A stretch of DNA of 64,000 nt, taken from contig NZ_CP139195.1 of assembly GCF_034057115.1 (NCBI RefSeq), forward strand, positions 1,116,001-1,180,000. The letters run 5' to 3'. Of this stretch, positions 55,029-64,000 are shown piece after piece (positions within the stretch are counted from its first letter, which is position 1; each line of letters begins with the position of its first letter). The DNA comes from Pseudomonas sp. AN-1. Its GTDB lineage: Bacteria; Pseudomonadota; Gammaproteobacteria; Pseudomonadales; Pseudomonadaceae. The translations under genes were made by a program, and so were the position numbers. The notes below the pieces were generated by a model. The model worked only from the letters and a program-made list of their open reading frames with translations, was not told where the DNA came from and made no database searches.

Positions 55029-55928
55029 TCAGGCGATCTGGTTGCGCTTGTGGCCCCAGTCGCTCATCTCCGAGTAGCTGCGCACTTCCCAGGTGGCTTC
55101 GTCGATCACCACCCCGCCCCAGCCCATCTCGAAGTTGAAGCCGGACGGCGTGCGCGCGTAGAAGGAGAACATGCGGTCGTTCGGGTGGTGGCCGAGCTCC
55201 AGGGCCACCGGGATGCCGGCCTTCACGGTGCGGTCGTAGGCCAGGCCGACGTCGTCGATGTCCTCGACCTGGAACATGATGTGGTTGAGGGTCTTGGTCG
55301 CCACCGGGTTCTCGGCGGTGGCGATGGAGTGGTGGCGGCCGCTGGCGGTATGGAAGAAGGTCGCGTCGACCAGCAGGCCGGGCATGATCTCCTCGCGGAT
55401 GTAGTCGCTGACCCGCAGCTTGAGCACGTCCTTGTAGAAGCTCAGGGTCTGCTCGCCCTTGCCGGCCTTGGCGAACGGCAGGATGTGGCCGACGCCCAGC
55501 TCGCCGCAGATGAAGCGGCTCTTCAGCACCTTGGAGCGGAACACGTCCTGCAGCTCGGCGACATGGGCGCCGAAGAAGAATTCGTGGGTGAAGCCGTTGG
55601 GGTCCTGGCAGGCGTAGGCCTTCTCCACCTTGCGGCGCTTGAGGATCTCGGCCGGCAGCGCGGTGACCTCGACGCCCTTCTCGCGCAGCTCGGCCACGTA
55701 GGCTTCGAGGCCCGCCTCGGTCTTCAGCTGCCAGCCGGCCACCAGCAGGTCGTCGGCGCTGTTCTCCTCGAGGAAGATCCGCTGCTGGTGCTCGTCCATG
55801 CGCAGGCTCATGCCCTGGGCGTCGCGCTGGCCCACATGCATGCCGAGAATCTCGGTGGCGAACCAATGCCACTGTTCCAGATCGCTGACGCCCAGACCGA
55901 CGTAACCGAGTGAGTTGATCTCTGCCAC
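55029..55928 (-). CDS. type I extradiol ring-cleavage dioxygenase (BphC/HsaC family)
   Basis: A 299-residue two-domain vicinal-oxygen-chelate dioxygenase. The C-terminal domain holds the Fe(II) triad: His in GVGHILPFAK, His in TLNHIMFQVED and Glu in NFEMGWGG; the second-shell HHS in ASGRHHSIAT and Tyr in FSFYARTPSG are as in 2,3-dihydroxybiphenyl dioxygenase. It cleaves a 3-substituted catechol. The start is a GTG at 55928 with AGAGGA 7 nt before it; the open frame continues 79 codons upstream but through the promoter, so the longer form is rejected. First gene of the operon; AAAAACAA (55943-55950) is 15-22 nt before the start. Confidence 0.94.
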   Translation of the reverse strand: MAEINSLGYVGLGVSDLEQWHWFATEILGMHVGQRDAQGMSLRMDEHQQRIFLEENSADDLLVAGWQLKTEAGLEAYVAELREKGVEVTALPAEILKRRKVEKAYACQDPNGFTHEFFFGAHVAELQDVFRSKVLKSRFICGELGVGHILPFAKAGKGEQTLSFYKDVLKLRVSDYIREEIMPGLLVDATFFHTASGRHHSIATAENPVATKTLNHIMFQVEDIDDVGLAYDRTVKAGIPVALELGHHPNDRMFSFYARTPSGFNFEMGWGGVVIDEATWEVRSYSEMSDWGHKRNQIA

Positions 55929-55990
55929 TGCTCGTTCCTCTGTTGTTTTTATAAGTGCCCCTGAGCGGGGCTTCGTCTTGCGAGGAACAT

Positions 55991-56006
55991 TGCGAGCGGC
56001 GTGCCA
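55991..56006 (-). promoter_or_regulatory. sigma-54 promoter of the catabolic operon
   Basis: On the minus strand TGGCACGCCGCTCGCA matches TGGCAC-N5-TTGCA with a single mismatch (TCGCA); the GG and GC doublets have the obligatory spacing. Transcription would start near 55980, giving a leader of about 50 nt. The divergent gene encodes a sigma-54 activator, which supports the assignment. Confidence 0.82.
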
Positions 56007-56117
56007 AGTTCGTGGAGGCCGCCAGAATCGACAGGAAAATTCTTTTGAATCAGATAGATAGAAAATCAATTGCCGCAAGCGGAAGGCTCGCACCGGCGCC
56101 TCGGCCGTCGGGCCGGC

Positions 56118-56135
56118 CTTGCGAAAATTCGCAAG
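56118..56135. promoter_or_regulatory. perfect palindrome, candidate upstream activating sequence
   Basis: CTTGCGAA and TTCGCAAG flank AA (18 bp in all). It is centred about 120 bp upstream of the -24 element, the distance expected for XylR/DmpR-type enhancer sites, and 120 bp before the activator's own start, so it could serve activation and autoregulation. A partial second copy (CTTGCGA, TTGCGA) occurs at 55977-55996 over the promoter. Confidence 0.6.
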
Positions 56136-56254
56136 CCTCAGAAAATCCGCGATGAAAAATCGCAACTTTCCCTTGCCGGCGCCGGAGCGGGCGGGCGAAG
56201 CTGAAAACGGCCGTCAGAGCCCTCGACAAGCAAAGAACGACAACGGACATCACC

Positions 56255-58099
<1,845 letters not shown>

Positions 58100-58227
58100 G
58101 GCGGCCGGCAAAAAGAGCTGCCGCGCCTGGGAACGGCAGCCGCGAAAGGCGATCGAAGAGGACCGCAAGCCCCTGCCCCGGAGCACGGGCGGGAGGATCA
58201 CCGAGGCCTCGACGACCGCTCGCCATC

Positions 58228-59004
58228 ATGATGAAAAAAACCTTGAGCAAGGCCGCCCTGTGGCCGGGACTGCTGATCTGGGCCGCCTGCACGGCGTTCA
58301 CCGCCAGCGCGGCCGAACGCCCGCTTCGCCCGGAAAGCCCGGTGGTGCGCGCCCTGGTGGAAAGCGCCTCCCGCGACCTCGCGGCCGGGCGGACCGAGCA
58401 GACGGCCGCCACCCTGGAGCGCGCCCAGCGCATCGAACCGGGCAATCCGGTGATCGTGCACTACCTCGGCCAGGTGCGCCTGCGCCAGGGCAACTACCCG
58501 CAGGCCGAGGCGCTGGCCGCCAAATCCGACGTCCTCTCCGGGGGCGACCGCACCCTGCGCGAGCGCAACGTCTGGCTGATCAATGCCGCCCGGGAGGCCG
58601 CCGTGCAGGGACTTCCCCCGGCGGAAGCCGCGCAGCCCGCGGATGACCAGCAGGTTGCCCTGCAACAGCAGCTCAACGAGGAAATCGAGAAGCGCCAGCA
58701 GGCCGAAGCCCGGGCTGCCGCCCTGCGCGAGCAGCTGGCCCAGGAGCAGGCCCGCAGCAGCCAGCGGAGCTGGTCGCGGGACGCGGAATACGGAGACGAT
58801 TTCGAGGAGTCCGGCATGCAGGCGGCGGTGTACGACACGGTGCAGGAGGCGGACATCTACCGCATCCCTCGCGGCCATCGGCCGCCACGGGGGCAATGCC
58901 GCATCTGGTTTCCGGAACGCTCGCCAGGCAAACAGCCGCCGCCCGGCGACTGCCGCAAGCTACGCCATCGCGTGCCGGCGGGCGCCTGGCTGGTCGGCTC
59001 CTGA
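58228..59004 (+). CDS. secreted TPR-like protein with Cys/Pro-rich C-terminal motif
   Basis: A 258-residue exported protein. Signal peptide ends near FTASAA. Residues about 38-105 contain one or two TPR-like hairpins (ALVESASRDLAAGRTEQTAATLERAQRIEPGNPVIVHYLGQVRLRQGNYPQAEALAAKS). A Gln/Glu/Ala coiled coil (about 143-178) follows, then the C-terminal GHRPPRGQCRIWFPERSPGKQPPPGDCRKL, a two-Cys motif found at the end of many small pseudomonad envelope proteins. Function unknown. It follows the regulator by 128 bp and may be unrelated to it. Confidence 0.75.
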   Translation: MMKKTLSKAALWPGLLIWAACTAFTASAAERPLRPESPVVRALVESASRDLAAGRTEQTAATLERAQRIEPGNPVIVHYLGQVRLRQGNYPQAEALAAKSDVLSGGDRTLRERNVWLINAAREAAVQGLPPAEAAQPADDQQVALQQQLNEEIEKRQQAEARAAALREQLAQEQARSSQRSWSRDAEYGDDFEESGMQAAVYDTVQEADIYRIPRGHRPPRGQCRIWFPERSPGKQPPPGDCRKLRHRVPAGAWLVGS

Positions 59005-59012
59005 TCCGGACT

Positions 59013-59069
59013 GTAGGGGCGAATTCATTCGCCAAATCACCGCGCACAGGCGAATGAATTCGCCCCTAC
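59013..59069. repeat. palindromic intergenic repeat, copy 3
   Basis: Arms 59013-59033 and 59049-59069 are perfect 21-bp reverse complements around a 15-nt loop, identical in sequence to the arms of copy 1. It sits between the stop codons of two convergent genes and could act as a bidirectional transcript end. Confidence 0.9.
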
Positions 59070-59084
59070 AGGGATGGGGTGGCC

Positions 59085-60491
59085 TCAGCGCAACCGCCGC
59101 ACCACTCCCAGCGCCGCGACGAACAGCAGGGCGATCCCCGCGAACACCGTCGCCGGCGCCGCGGCCGCGCTGCCCGCCGGCGCCAGGCCCAGCCAGCCGG
59201 CCAGTTCGGCGCTGCCGGCGGAGGCGGTCAGCACGCCGATCAGCGACACCCCCAGCGCCCCGCCGCCCTGGCGCAGCAGGGTGATCACCGCGGTGCCCTC
59301 ACGCAGGCCGCCGGGCACCACCACCTGGGCCATGCCGGTGTACAAGCCGGGAATCACCAGGCCCAGGCCGATACGGCAGAGCACCACCGCCACGGCGATC
59401 CACAGCAGCTCGCGGGCCCAGGCCAGCAGCGCGCAGGCCAGGGCGAAACAGGCCAGCCCGCCGGCCACCACCAGGCGCGCGGACAGGCGGTCGACCACCC
59501 GCCCGGCCAGACTGGTGCTCAGCGCCAGGGCCACGCCGCCGAGCAGCAGGATGTTGCCGGTGGTCAGCGCCGGGATGCCCAGCGCGCCCTGCATGAACAC
59601 CGGGATCAGGAAGGTCGAGCCGTACATGCCGGCGCCGTAGGCGACGCTGACCAGCGCCGCGGCGCGAAAGCCCGGGCTGGCGAACAGCGCGAAGGGCAGC
59701 AGCGCATCCTTGCGAGCGCGCTCGACGCGCCAGAACAGCCAGGCGGTACCCAGCCACAGCAGGCACAGCGTCCCGGCCAGCACGGCGGAACGCTCCAGCG
59801 CAAGCGGCGTGGCGAAGACCAGCATCACCAGCACGCCGAGCAGGGCGAGGCCCGGCCAGTCGAAGCTGCCGCCCTCCTCCCGCTCCGCCGCGCTGCGCGG
59901 CAGGCAGAACCAGCCGAGGCCCAGCGCCAGCAGGCAGGGCGGCACGCCGAGGGAAAAGGTACTGCGCCAGCCGACGTGATCGACGAACCAGCCGGCGATG
60001 GTCGGCCCCAGCGCCGGGGCCAGCACCACGCCGAGGCCGTACAGCGACATCGCCCGCCCCTGGCGCTCCGGCGGCGCGGCCGCCAGCACCAGGAACATCG
60101 ACAGCGGCTGGATGACCCCGGCACAGGCGCCCTGCAGGCCGCGGGCAAGCAGCATGGAGAGGAAGGAGTCGGAGAACGTGGCCGCCAGCGAGGCGAGCGC
60201 ATACAGCAGCAGCACGCCGAGGAACACCTGGCGCGCGCCGCAGCGCCGCGACAGCCAGGCGGCCAGCGGCGCGGTGAGCACGGTGGCGCCGAGGAACAGC
60301 GAGGAGAACAGCTGCGCCACCCGGTGGCTGACGGCGAACTCCTGCATCATCGGCACGATGGCGATGTTGATGGTGGTCGCCGACATCACCACCGCGAAGG
60401 TGCCGACGATCAGCGCGGCAGTGGCGCCGAGAGCGGCGCCCTGCACGGGCGCGTCCTCGGTGCGCAGCGACGGGTTTTCCAGCGTGGTCAT
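59085..60491 (-). CDS. DHA2-family (EmrB-like) MFS transporter
   Basis: A 468-residue MFS protein with about fourteen hydrophobic segments. FAVVMSATTINIAIVPMMQEF is the DHA2 TM1 motif; LARGLQGACAGVIQPLSMFL is motif C-like; YGLGVVLAPALGPTIAGWFVDHVGWRSTF is the diagnostic antiporter motif. DHA2 proteins export drugs or organic acids. It is the last gene of the operon from 63302, so it probably exports or imports the metabolite handled by the preceding enzymes. Ends next to repeat copy 3. Confidence 0.9.
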   Translation of the reverse strand: MTTLENPSLRTEDAPVQGAALGATAALIVGTFAVVMSATTINIAIVPMMQEFAVSHRVAQLFSSLFLGATVLTAPLAAWLSRRCGARQVFLGVLLLYALASLAATFSDSFLSMLLARGLQGACAGVIQPLSMFLVLAAAPPERQGRAMSLYGLGVVLAPALGPTIAGWFVDHVGWRSTFSLGVPPCLLALGLGWFCLPRSAAEREEGGSFDWPGLALLGVLVMLVFATPLALERSAVLAGTLCLLWLGTAWLFWRVERARKDALLPFALFASPGFRAAALVSVAYGAGMYGSTFLIPVFMQGALGIPALTTGNILLLGGVALALSTSLAGRVVDRLSARLVVAGGLACFALACALLAWARELLWIAVAVVLCRIGLGLVIPGLYTGMAQVVVPGGLREGTAVITLLRQGGGALGVSLIGVLTASAGSAELAGWLGLAPAGSAAAAPATVFAGIALLFVAALGVVRRLR

Positions 60492-60522
60492 TTCCGTATC
60501 TCCGCTGGTCCACCCAGCTCTG

Positions 60523-61098
60523 TCAGTCGAACGCGGCGTCCGAGGTGGTCACCGTGCAGAAGCGGCCGATGCTGGCCACCGAGTTGGCATGTTCCTGGGC
60601 CGAAGGCGAAGCACAGCAGTCCTCCAGCAGCACCACGTCGAAGTCGCGGTCATGCGCGTCGCGTACTGTAGCCTGCACCACCGCCTGGGTACTCACCCCG
60701 CTGCAGTAGATGCGCTCGATACCCTCGCGCTTGAGCAGCAGCTCCAGCCTGGTCTGGTAGAACGGCGAGACGCGGTGCTTGACGATATCCCACTCGCCGG
60801 CCTGCGGCGCCAGCGCCTCGTGCACCTGGCCGCCCCAGGCGTTCATCTTGAGGATGCCGTTCCTGGCGATCGGGCCGAACACCTGCGAGTTCGGGTTGGC
60901 CTCGCGGTGGTCGTCGGAGAACGCCACGCGCACGAAGGCCACCGGGATGCCCTTGCTGCGCGCCTTGTCGATGGCCGCGGCGGTGCGCGCGACGATCTCG
61001 CGCGAGCGCACCTGCTCGCCCAGCGGCGACTTGCCGCTGGCGCCGTCTTCGTGGATCAGGTCGTTCTGCATGTCCAGAACCAGGTAGATGCTCTTCAT
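60523..61098 (-). CDS. isochorismatase-like hydrolase lacking the usual catalytic cysteine
   Basis: A 191-residue isochorismatase-fold hydrolase. The first acid is in YLVLDMQNDLIHEDG (Asp about 9), and the lysine in DIVKHRVSPFY. In nicotinamidase-like members the nucleophile is in GVATDxCVxxT; here the segment is SGVSTQAVVQATVRDAHDRDF, with Val at the Cys position. It may therefore act like the cysteine-less isochorismatases or on another substrate. It is 25 bp after the SDR gene in the same operon. Confidence 0.85.
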   Translation of the reverse strand: MKSIYLVLDMQNDLIHEDGASGKSPLGEQVRSREIVARTAAAIDKARSKGIPVAFVRVAFSDDHREANPNSQVFGPIARNGILKMNAWGGQVHEALAPQAGEWDIVKHRVSPFYQTRLELLLKREGIERIYCSGVSTQAVVQATVRDAHDRDFDVVLLEDCCASPSAQEHANSVASIGRFCTVTTSDAAFD

Positions 61099-61123
61099 TG
61101 TTTCAAGTCTCTGCTGGGTTGAA

Positions 61124-61855
61124 TCAGTCGCACCACAGGGCGCCGTTGATGTCGAGGATTTCGCCGCTGATGAAGCCGGCCTTGTCGGAGAGCAGGAAGG
61201 CGATCGCCTCGGCGACCTCCTCGGCGCGGCCCATGCGCCCGAGCGGGATCAGCGCGCGCAGGGTCTCGGGAAAGGTCGTGGTCATGTCGGTGGCGATCGG
61301 GCCGGGCGCCACGGCGTTGACCCGCACGCCGCGGCTGGCCAGCTCCTTGGCGAGGAACTGGGTCAGGCTGTGCACCGCCGCCTTGGACATGCCGTAGGCC
61401 ACGTTGCCGGCGCTGGCCTGCTCGGCCGGGTCCAGCCACGGGCGGGCGTTGCCGCCGTTCTTGCCGACCACCGAACCGATGTTGACGATGGCGCCCCTGC
61501 CCCGCTCGGCCATGCGCCGGCCGACCAGCTGGCAGGGAATCAGCGTGCCCTGCACGTTGATGCGCAGCACCCGCTGCAGCTCGGCCTCATCCAGATCCAG
61601 CGCGCTGCCCTTGGAGACCACACCGGCCACGTTGACCAGCGCGTCGATCTCGCCCAGCTCGCGCTCCACCTCCTCCACCGCCGCCGCCACGGCGGCGCGC
61701 GAGGACACGTCGCAGGCGCGGAACCAGGCGCCGGCCGGCAGCGTCGCCGGCTCGCTGAGGTCCAGCGCCGCCACCCGGTAGCCCTGTGCGGCGAGCAGCC
61801 GGCACACCGCGCTGCCGATGGCGCCGCCGGCGCCGGTCACCATTGCCACGGCCAT
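61124..61855 (-). CDS. short-chain dehydrogenase/reductase (SDR)
   Basis: A 243-residue classical SDR: cofactor loop MVTGAGGAIGSAVCRLL, NVAGVVS (NAG motif variant), catalytic Ser in IVNIGSVVGKNGG, and YGMSKAAVHSLT with the Tyr-Lys pair. C-terminal GEILDINGALWCD. NAD or NADP preference is uncertain (Asp after strand 2, AALDLSEP, favours NAD). Starts 1 bp after the flavoprotein gene, so co-expression is almost certain. Confidence 0.9.
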   Translation of the reverse strand: MAVAMVTGAGGAIGSAVCRLLAAQGYRVAALDLSEPATLPAGAWFRACDVSSRAAVAAAVEEVERELGEIDALVNVAGVVSKGSALDLDEAELQRVLRINVQGTLIPCQLVGRRMAERGRGAIVNIGSVVGKNGGNARPWLDPAEQASAGNVAYGMSKAAVHSLTQFLAKELASRGVRVNAVAPGPIATDMTTTFPETLRALIPLGRMGRAEEVAEAIAFLLSDKAGFISGEILDINGALWCD

Positions 61856-61856
61856 C

Positions 61857-63302
61857 TCAGCGGCTCTCCGCAGCGGTGTGGCCGGCGATGCGGCCGAACA
61901 CCAGGCCGCGCAGCACCGAGGTGCCGCCGCAGTAGTTGCCGAAGTACATGCCGGCGGTTTCCCCGGCTGCGTACAGGTTGCGGATCGGCTCGCCGTCGAC
62001 GTTGATCACCCGCGCCTGCTCGTCGGTCTTCAGGCCGCCGAAGGTGAACACGTTGGCGGAGATGATCGGGTAGGCCAGGTACGGGCCTTTATCCAGCGGC
62101 AGCGCCCAGTTGCTTTTCGGCGGGGTCAGGCCCTCGGTGGCCAGGCCGTCGAGCTGCAGCGGGCGGTACTCGCCGGGACGGCAGGCGGCGTTGTACTCGG
62201 CCACGCTGCGCTCCACCGCCGTCACCGGCAGGCCGAGTTTGCTCGCCAATTCGGCCAGGCTCGCGCCCTCGATAGCCGGCTGGTCGGTGCGGATGCCGAG
62301 GCGGTAGTTGGGGATGTCCTTGACCCTCTGGTCGAGGATCACCCAGGCGATGCCGTCGGTCTGGGCGAAGATCTTGCGGGTGACGCGTTCGTACCAGGCA
62401 TCCACCGTGCCCGGCGCCTCGTCGGTGAAGCGCAAGCCTTCCTTGTTGAGCAGCACGCCGTAGGGAAAGATGAAGATCGACGGCTCGGAGATGCCCGAGC
62501 GCGGGTCGACCGGCTCGGCGTGGTAGCTGCCGTACTCGCCGGCAGCGGCGGCGCCGATCTCCAGCGCCATCTGGATGCCCTCGCCGCGGTTGTAGTAGCC
62601 GCCCTTGCACACCGGGCGCATGAAGGAGGCGCGCGGGCCGACGTAACGGCTGAGCATCTCCAGGTTGCCCTCGAAGCCGCCGCAGGCCAGCATCACCGCG
62701 CCGCCGAAGCGGATCTCGCCACGGGCCGGCGAATACGCGCGCAGTCCGACCACCTCGTTGCAGCCGGCGGTCAGCAGGCCGCGCGCGGTGGTCTCGTAGA
62801 AGAACTCGGCGCCGAGCGCCTCGGCGCGCGCCGCCAGCGCCTCGACGATGGCCTCGCCGCCGCCCACCGGCAGCAGGCGCGGCTGGGTGCTGGTGAGGAA
62901 CTGGGTGGGCAGGAAGTCGAACTTCACGCCGTTGTCCTTCAGCCACTGCACGGTGCCCGGCACCTCGGCGGCGAAGGTGCCGATCACATTGGCGTCAATG
63001 GCCGCCAGCGCGCGGGTCTGCACCGACCAGGCGCTGCGCTCGCTGAGGCTCTCGGCGACGAAGTCCGGGTCCTGGTAGAAGCCGGAGTTCTCCGCCAGGA
63101 AGGCGTCGAAGTCGTCGGTCACCTCCTCGTGGTTCTTCATGCGGAAGTAGGCCTCGGTGAAGCGGGTCTGCCCGCCGCGCTCCTCCTTCTTCGCCCGCTC
63201 CAGCACCGCCACGCGCAGGCCGCTCTCCGCCGCCGACACCGCCGTGGACAGCCCCGCGGCACCGCACCCCACCACAATCAAATCGAAATTCAGATCGGTC
63301 AT
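61857..63302 (-). CDS. FAD-dependent dehydrogenase of the TcuA / 3-ketosteroid dehydrogenase / fumarate reductase family
   Basis: A 481-residue flavoprotein. FAD loop FDLIVVGCGAAGLSTAVSAAESGLRVAVLERA; GGQTRFTEAYFR resembles TcuA; the C-terminal NLYAAGETAGMYFGNYCGGTSVLRGLVFGRIAGHTAA is the family's closing FAD motif. It probably introduces a double bond into a cyclic ketone or tricarboxylate. It leads a four-gene operon (flavoprotein, SDR, hydrolase, MFS) and diverges from a LysR gene 87 bp away. Substrate unknown. Confidence 0.88.
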   Translation of the reverse strand: MTDLNFDLIVVGCGAAGLSTAVSAAESGLRVAVLERAKKEERGGQTRFTEAYFRMKNHEEVTDDFDAFLAENSGFYQDPDFVAESLSERSAWSVQTRALAAIDANVIGTFAAEVPGTVQWLKDNGVKFDFLPTQFLTSTQPRLLPVGGGEAIVEALAARAEALGAEFFYETTARGLLTAGCNEVVGLRAYSPARGEIRFGGAVMLACGGFEGNLEMLSRYVGPRASFMRPVCKGGYYNRGEGIQMALEIGAAAAGEYGSYHAEPVDPRSGISEPSIFIFPYGVLLNKEGLRFTDEAPGTVDAWYERVTRKIFAQTDGIAWVILDQRVKDIPNYRLGIRTDQPAIEGASLAELASKLGLPVTAVERSVAEYNAACRPGEYRPLQLDGLATEGLTPPKSNWALPLDKGPYLAYPIISANVFTFGGLKTDEQARVINVDGEPIRNLYAAGETAGMYFGNYCGGTSVLRGLVFGRIAGHTAAESR

Positions 63303-63389
63303 TTTTGAGCCTCCCTCTGGTGGTTGTTACGATAGGAAGGCGCCGGCCGCGGAACGAGGCCGGCCGAGCTAATGGGGCATTAGAAAATA

Positions 63390-64000
63390 ATGAAGAGCCG
63401 GATCGACAAACTCTGGGCCATGCAGGTGTTCACCCGCGTGGTGGAATGCGCCAGCTTCAACCGCGCCGCCGAATCGCTGGACATCGCCAACGCCACGGTG
63501 ACCGCCAGCGTGCGCAACCTGGAGACCCACCTGGGCGTCACCCTGCTCAGCCGCAACACCCGCACCCTGCGCCTGACCGACGCCGGCGAGCGCTACTTCA
63601 AGCACTGCGTCGAGCTGCTGCGCCAGGTCGAGCAGGCCGAATCCGAAGTCATGGAGCAGACCGCCAGCGTGCAGGGCCAGCTGTGCATCGAGTCGCCGGC
63701 CGCCTTCGGCAAGGACGTGATGGCCCCGCTGCTCGCCGAATTCGGCGCCCGCCACCCGGACCTGCGCATCGCCCTGCGCCTGACCGACCACCCCGAGGGG
63801 CTGATCGAGAGCGGCACCGACATGGCCATCCGCATCGACTCGGTCAACGACGCCGACCTGGTCGCCCGCCCGCTGTACCAGGCCCACTACGTCGCCTGCG
63901 CCACTCCTTCATTGCTGGAGAAGCTCGGCACCCCCGACCACCCCGCCCAGCTCGACCCCACCCAGTGCCTGGGCCTGTTCCCCAAGAGCAGCTACACCCC
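63390..64000 (+). CDS. LysR-family transcriptional regulator (runs off the right edge)
   Basis: About 203 residues of a LysR regulator are present. HTH: MQVFTRVVECASFNRAAESLDIANATVTASVRNLETHLGVTLLSRNTRTLRLTDAGERYF, of the CrgA/PA-type LysR group, then the effector domain (VQGQLCIESPAAFGKDVMAPLLAEF). It is divergent from the flavoprotein operon and is its likely regulator. The 3' end is outside the window. Confidence 0.88.
   Translation, partial: MKSRIDKLWAMQVFTRVVECASFNRAAESLDIANATVTASVRNLETHLGVTLLSRNTRTLRLTDAGERYFKHCVELLRQVEQAESEVMEQTASVQGQLCIESPAAFGKDVMAPLLAEFGARHPDLRIALRLTDHPEGLIESGTDMAIRIDSVNDADLVARPLYQAHYVACATPSLLEKLGTPDHPAQLDPTQCLGLFPKSSYT

Noticed and set aside
55929-56165. An N-terminal extension of the dioxygenase by 79 codons
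   Set aside because: The extension reads through the sigma-54 promoter and has no family similarity; the GTG at 55928 has a good ribosome site and gives the normal length.
58117-58140. A terminator after the sigma-54 activator (GCTGCCG/CGGCAGC)
   Set aside because: The 7-bp stem has a 10-nt loop and no T-run, so it is not convincing.

Overview
The window looks like a chromosomal segment of a high-GC gammaproteobacterium, most likely Pseudomonas. Pointers are the ssuEADCBF order with lsfA just upstream, the arsH/arsJ/GAPDH arsenic cluster, GC-rich codon use throughout, DUF1302/DUF1329 genes in an aromatic operon, Crc-type AAnAAnAA sites, and a recurring 21-bp palindromic intergenic repeat. 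No rRNA, tRNA, CRISPR array, integrase or transposase was seen.

Layout. 0-2 kb: HAD hydrolase (partial), MerR/TipAS regulator, lipocalin. 2.3-8.2 kb: organosulfur scavenging (lsfA, ssuEADCBF), ending in a clear terminator. 8.2-12 kb: DUF2271, PepSY-flavodoxin-FNR and ApbE genes behind tandem 11-bp-spaced direct repeats that match the reported BqsR site. 12-26.6 kb: housekeeping and accessory genes (two EamA-type transporters, cardiolipin synthase, DNA polymerase II, an AmrS-like radical SAM enzyme, azlCD, two LysR regulators, ada-alkA, a 2-hydroxyacid dehydrogenase). 26.8-34.7 kb: two divergent arsenic operons, arsR-arsH-phosphatase-gapdh-arsJ leftward and arsO-acr3-permease-thioredoxin rightward. 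34.7-36.4 kb: etfBA. 36.6-41.8 kb: periplasmic arylsulfatase, SMP-30-like protein, substrate-gated type flavin reductase, Bcr-type exporter. 41.8-55.9 kb: a 12-gene leftward catabolic operon. 56.3-58.1 kb: its divergent XylR/DmpR-type sigma-54 activator. 58.2-64 kb: a TPR protein, then an MFS/hydrolase/SDR/flavoprotein operon with a divergent LysR gene.

How the catabolic genes fit together. A two-component ACAD-fold monooxygenase (oxygenase at 52.8 kb, reductase at 39.5 kb) would ortho-hydroxylate a phenol. The extradiol dioxygenase opens the catechol, one or both alpha/beta hydrolases cleave the meta product, and hydratase, aldolase and acylating aldehyde dehydrogenase deliver pyruvate and an acyl-CoA. 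A DUF1302/DUF1329/YCF48/MMPL set inside the same operon suggests a bulky or hydrophobic substrate crossing the envelope. The arylsulfatase could supply the phenol from a sulfate ester. The substrate is not determined by the sequence.

Regulation seen directly: a near-consensus sigma-54 promoter ahead of the dioxygenase, a perfect palindrome between it and the activator gene, and AAnAAnAA sites at the starts of eight of the twelve operon genes and of the sulfatase gene, which points to Hfq/Crc carbon catabolite repression at many cistrons.
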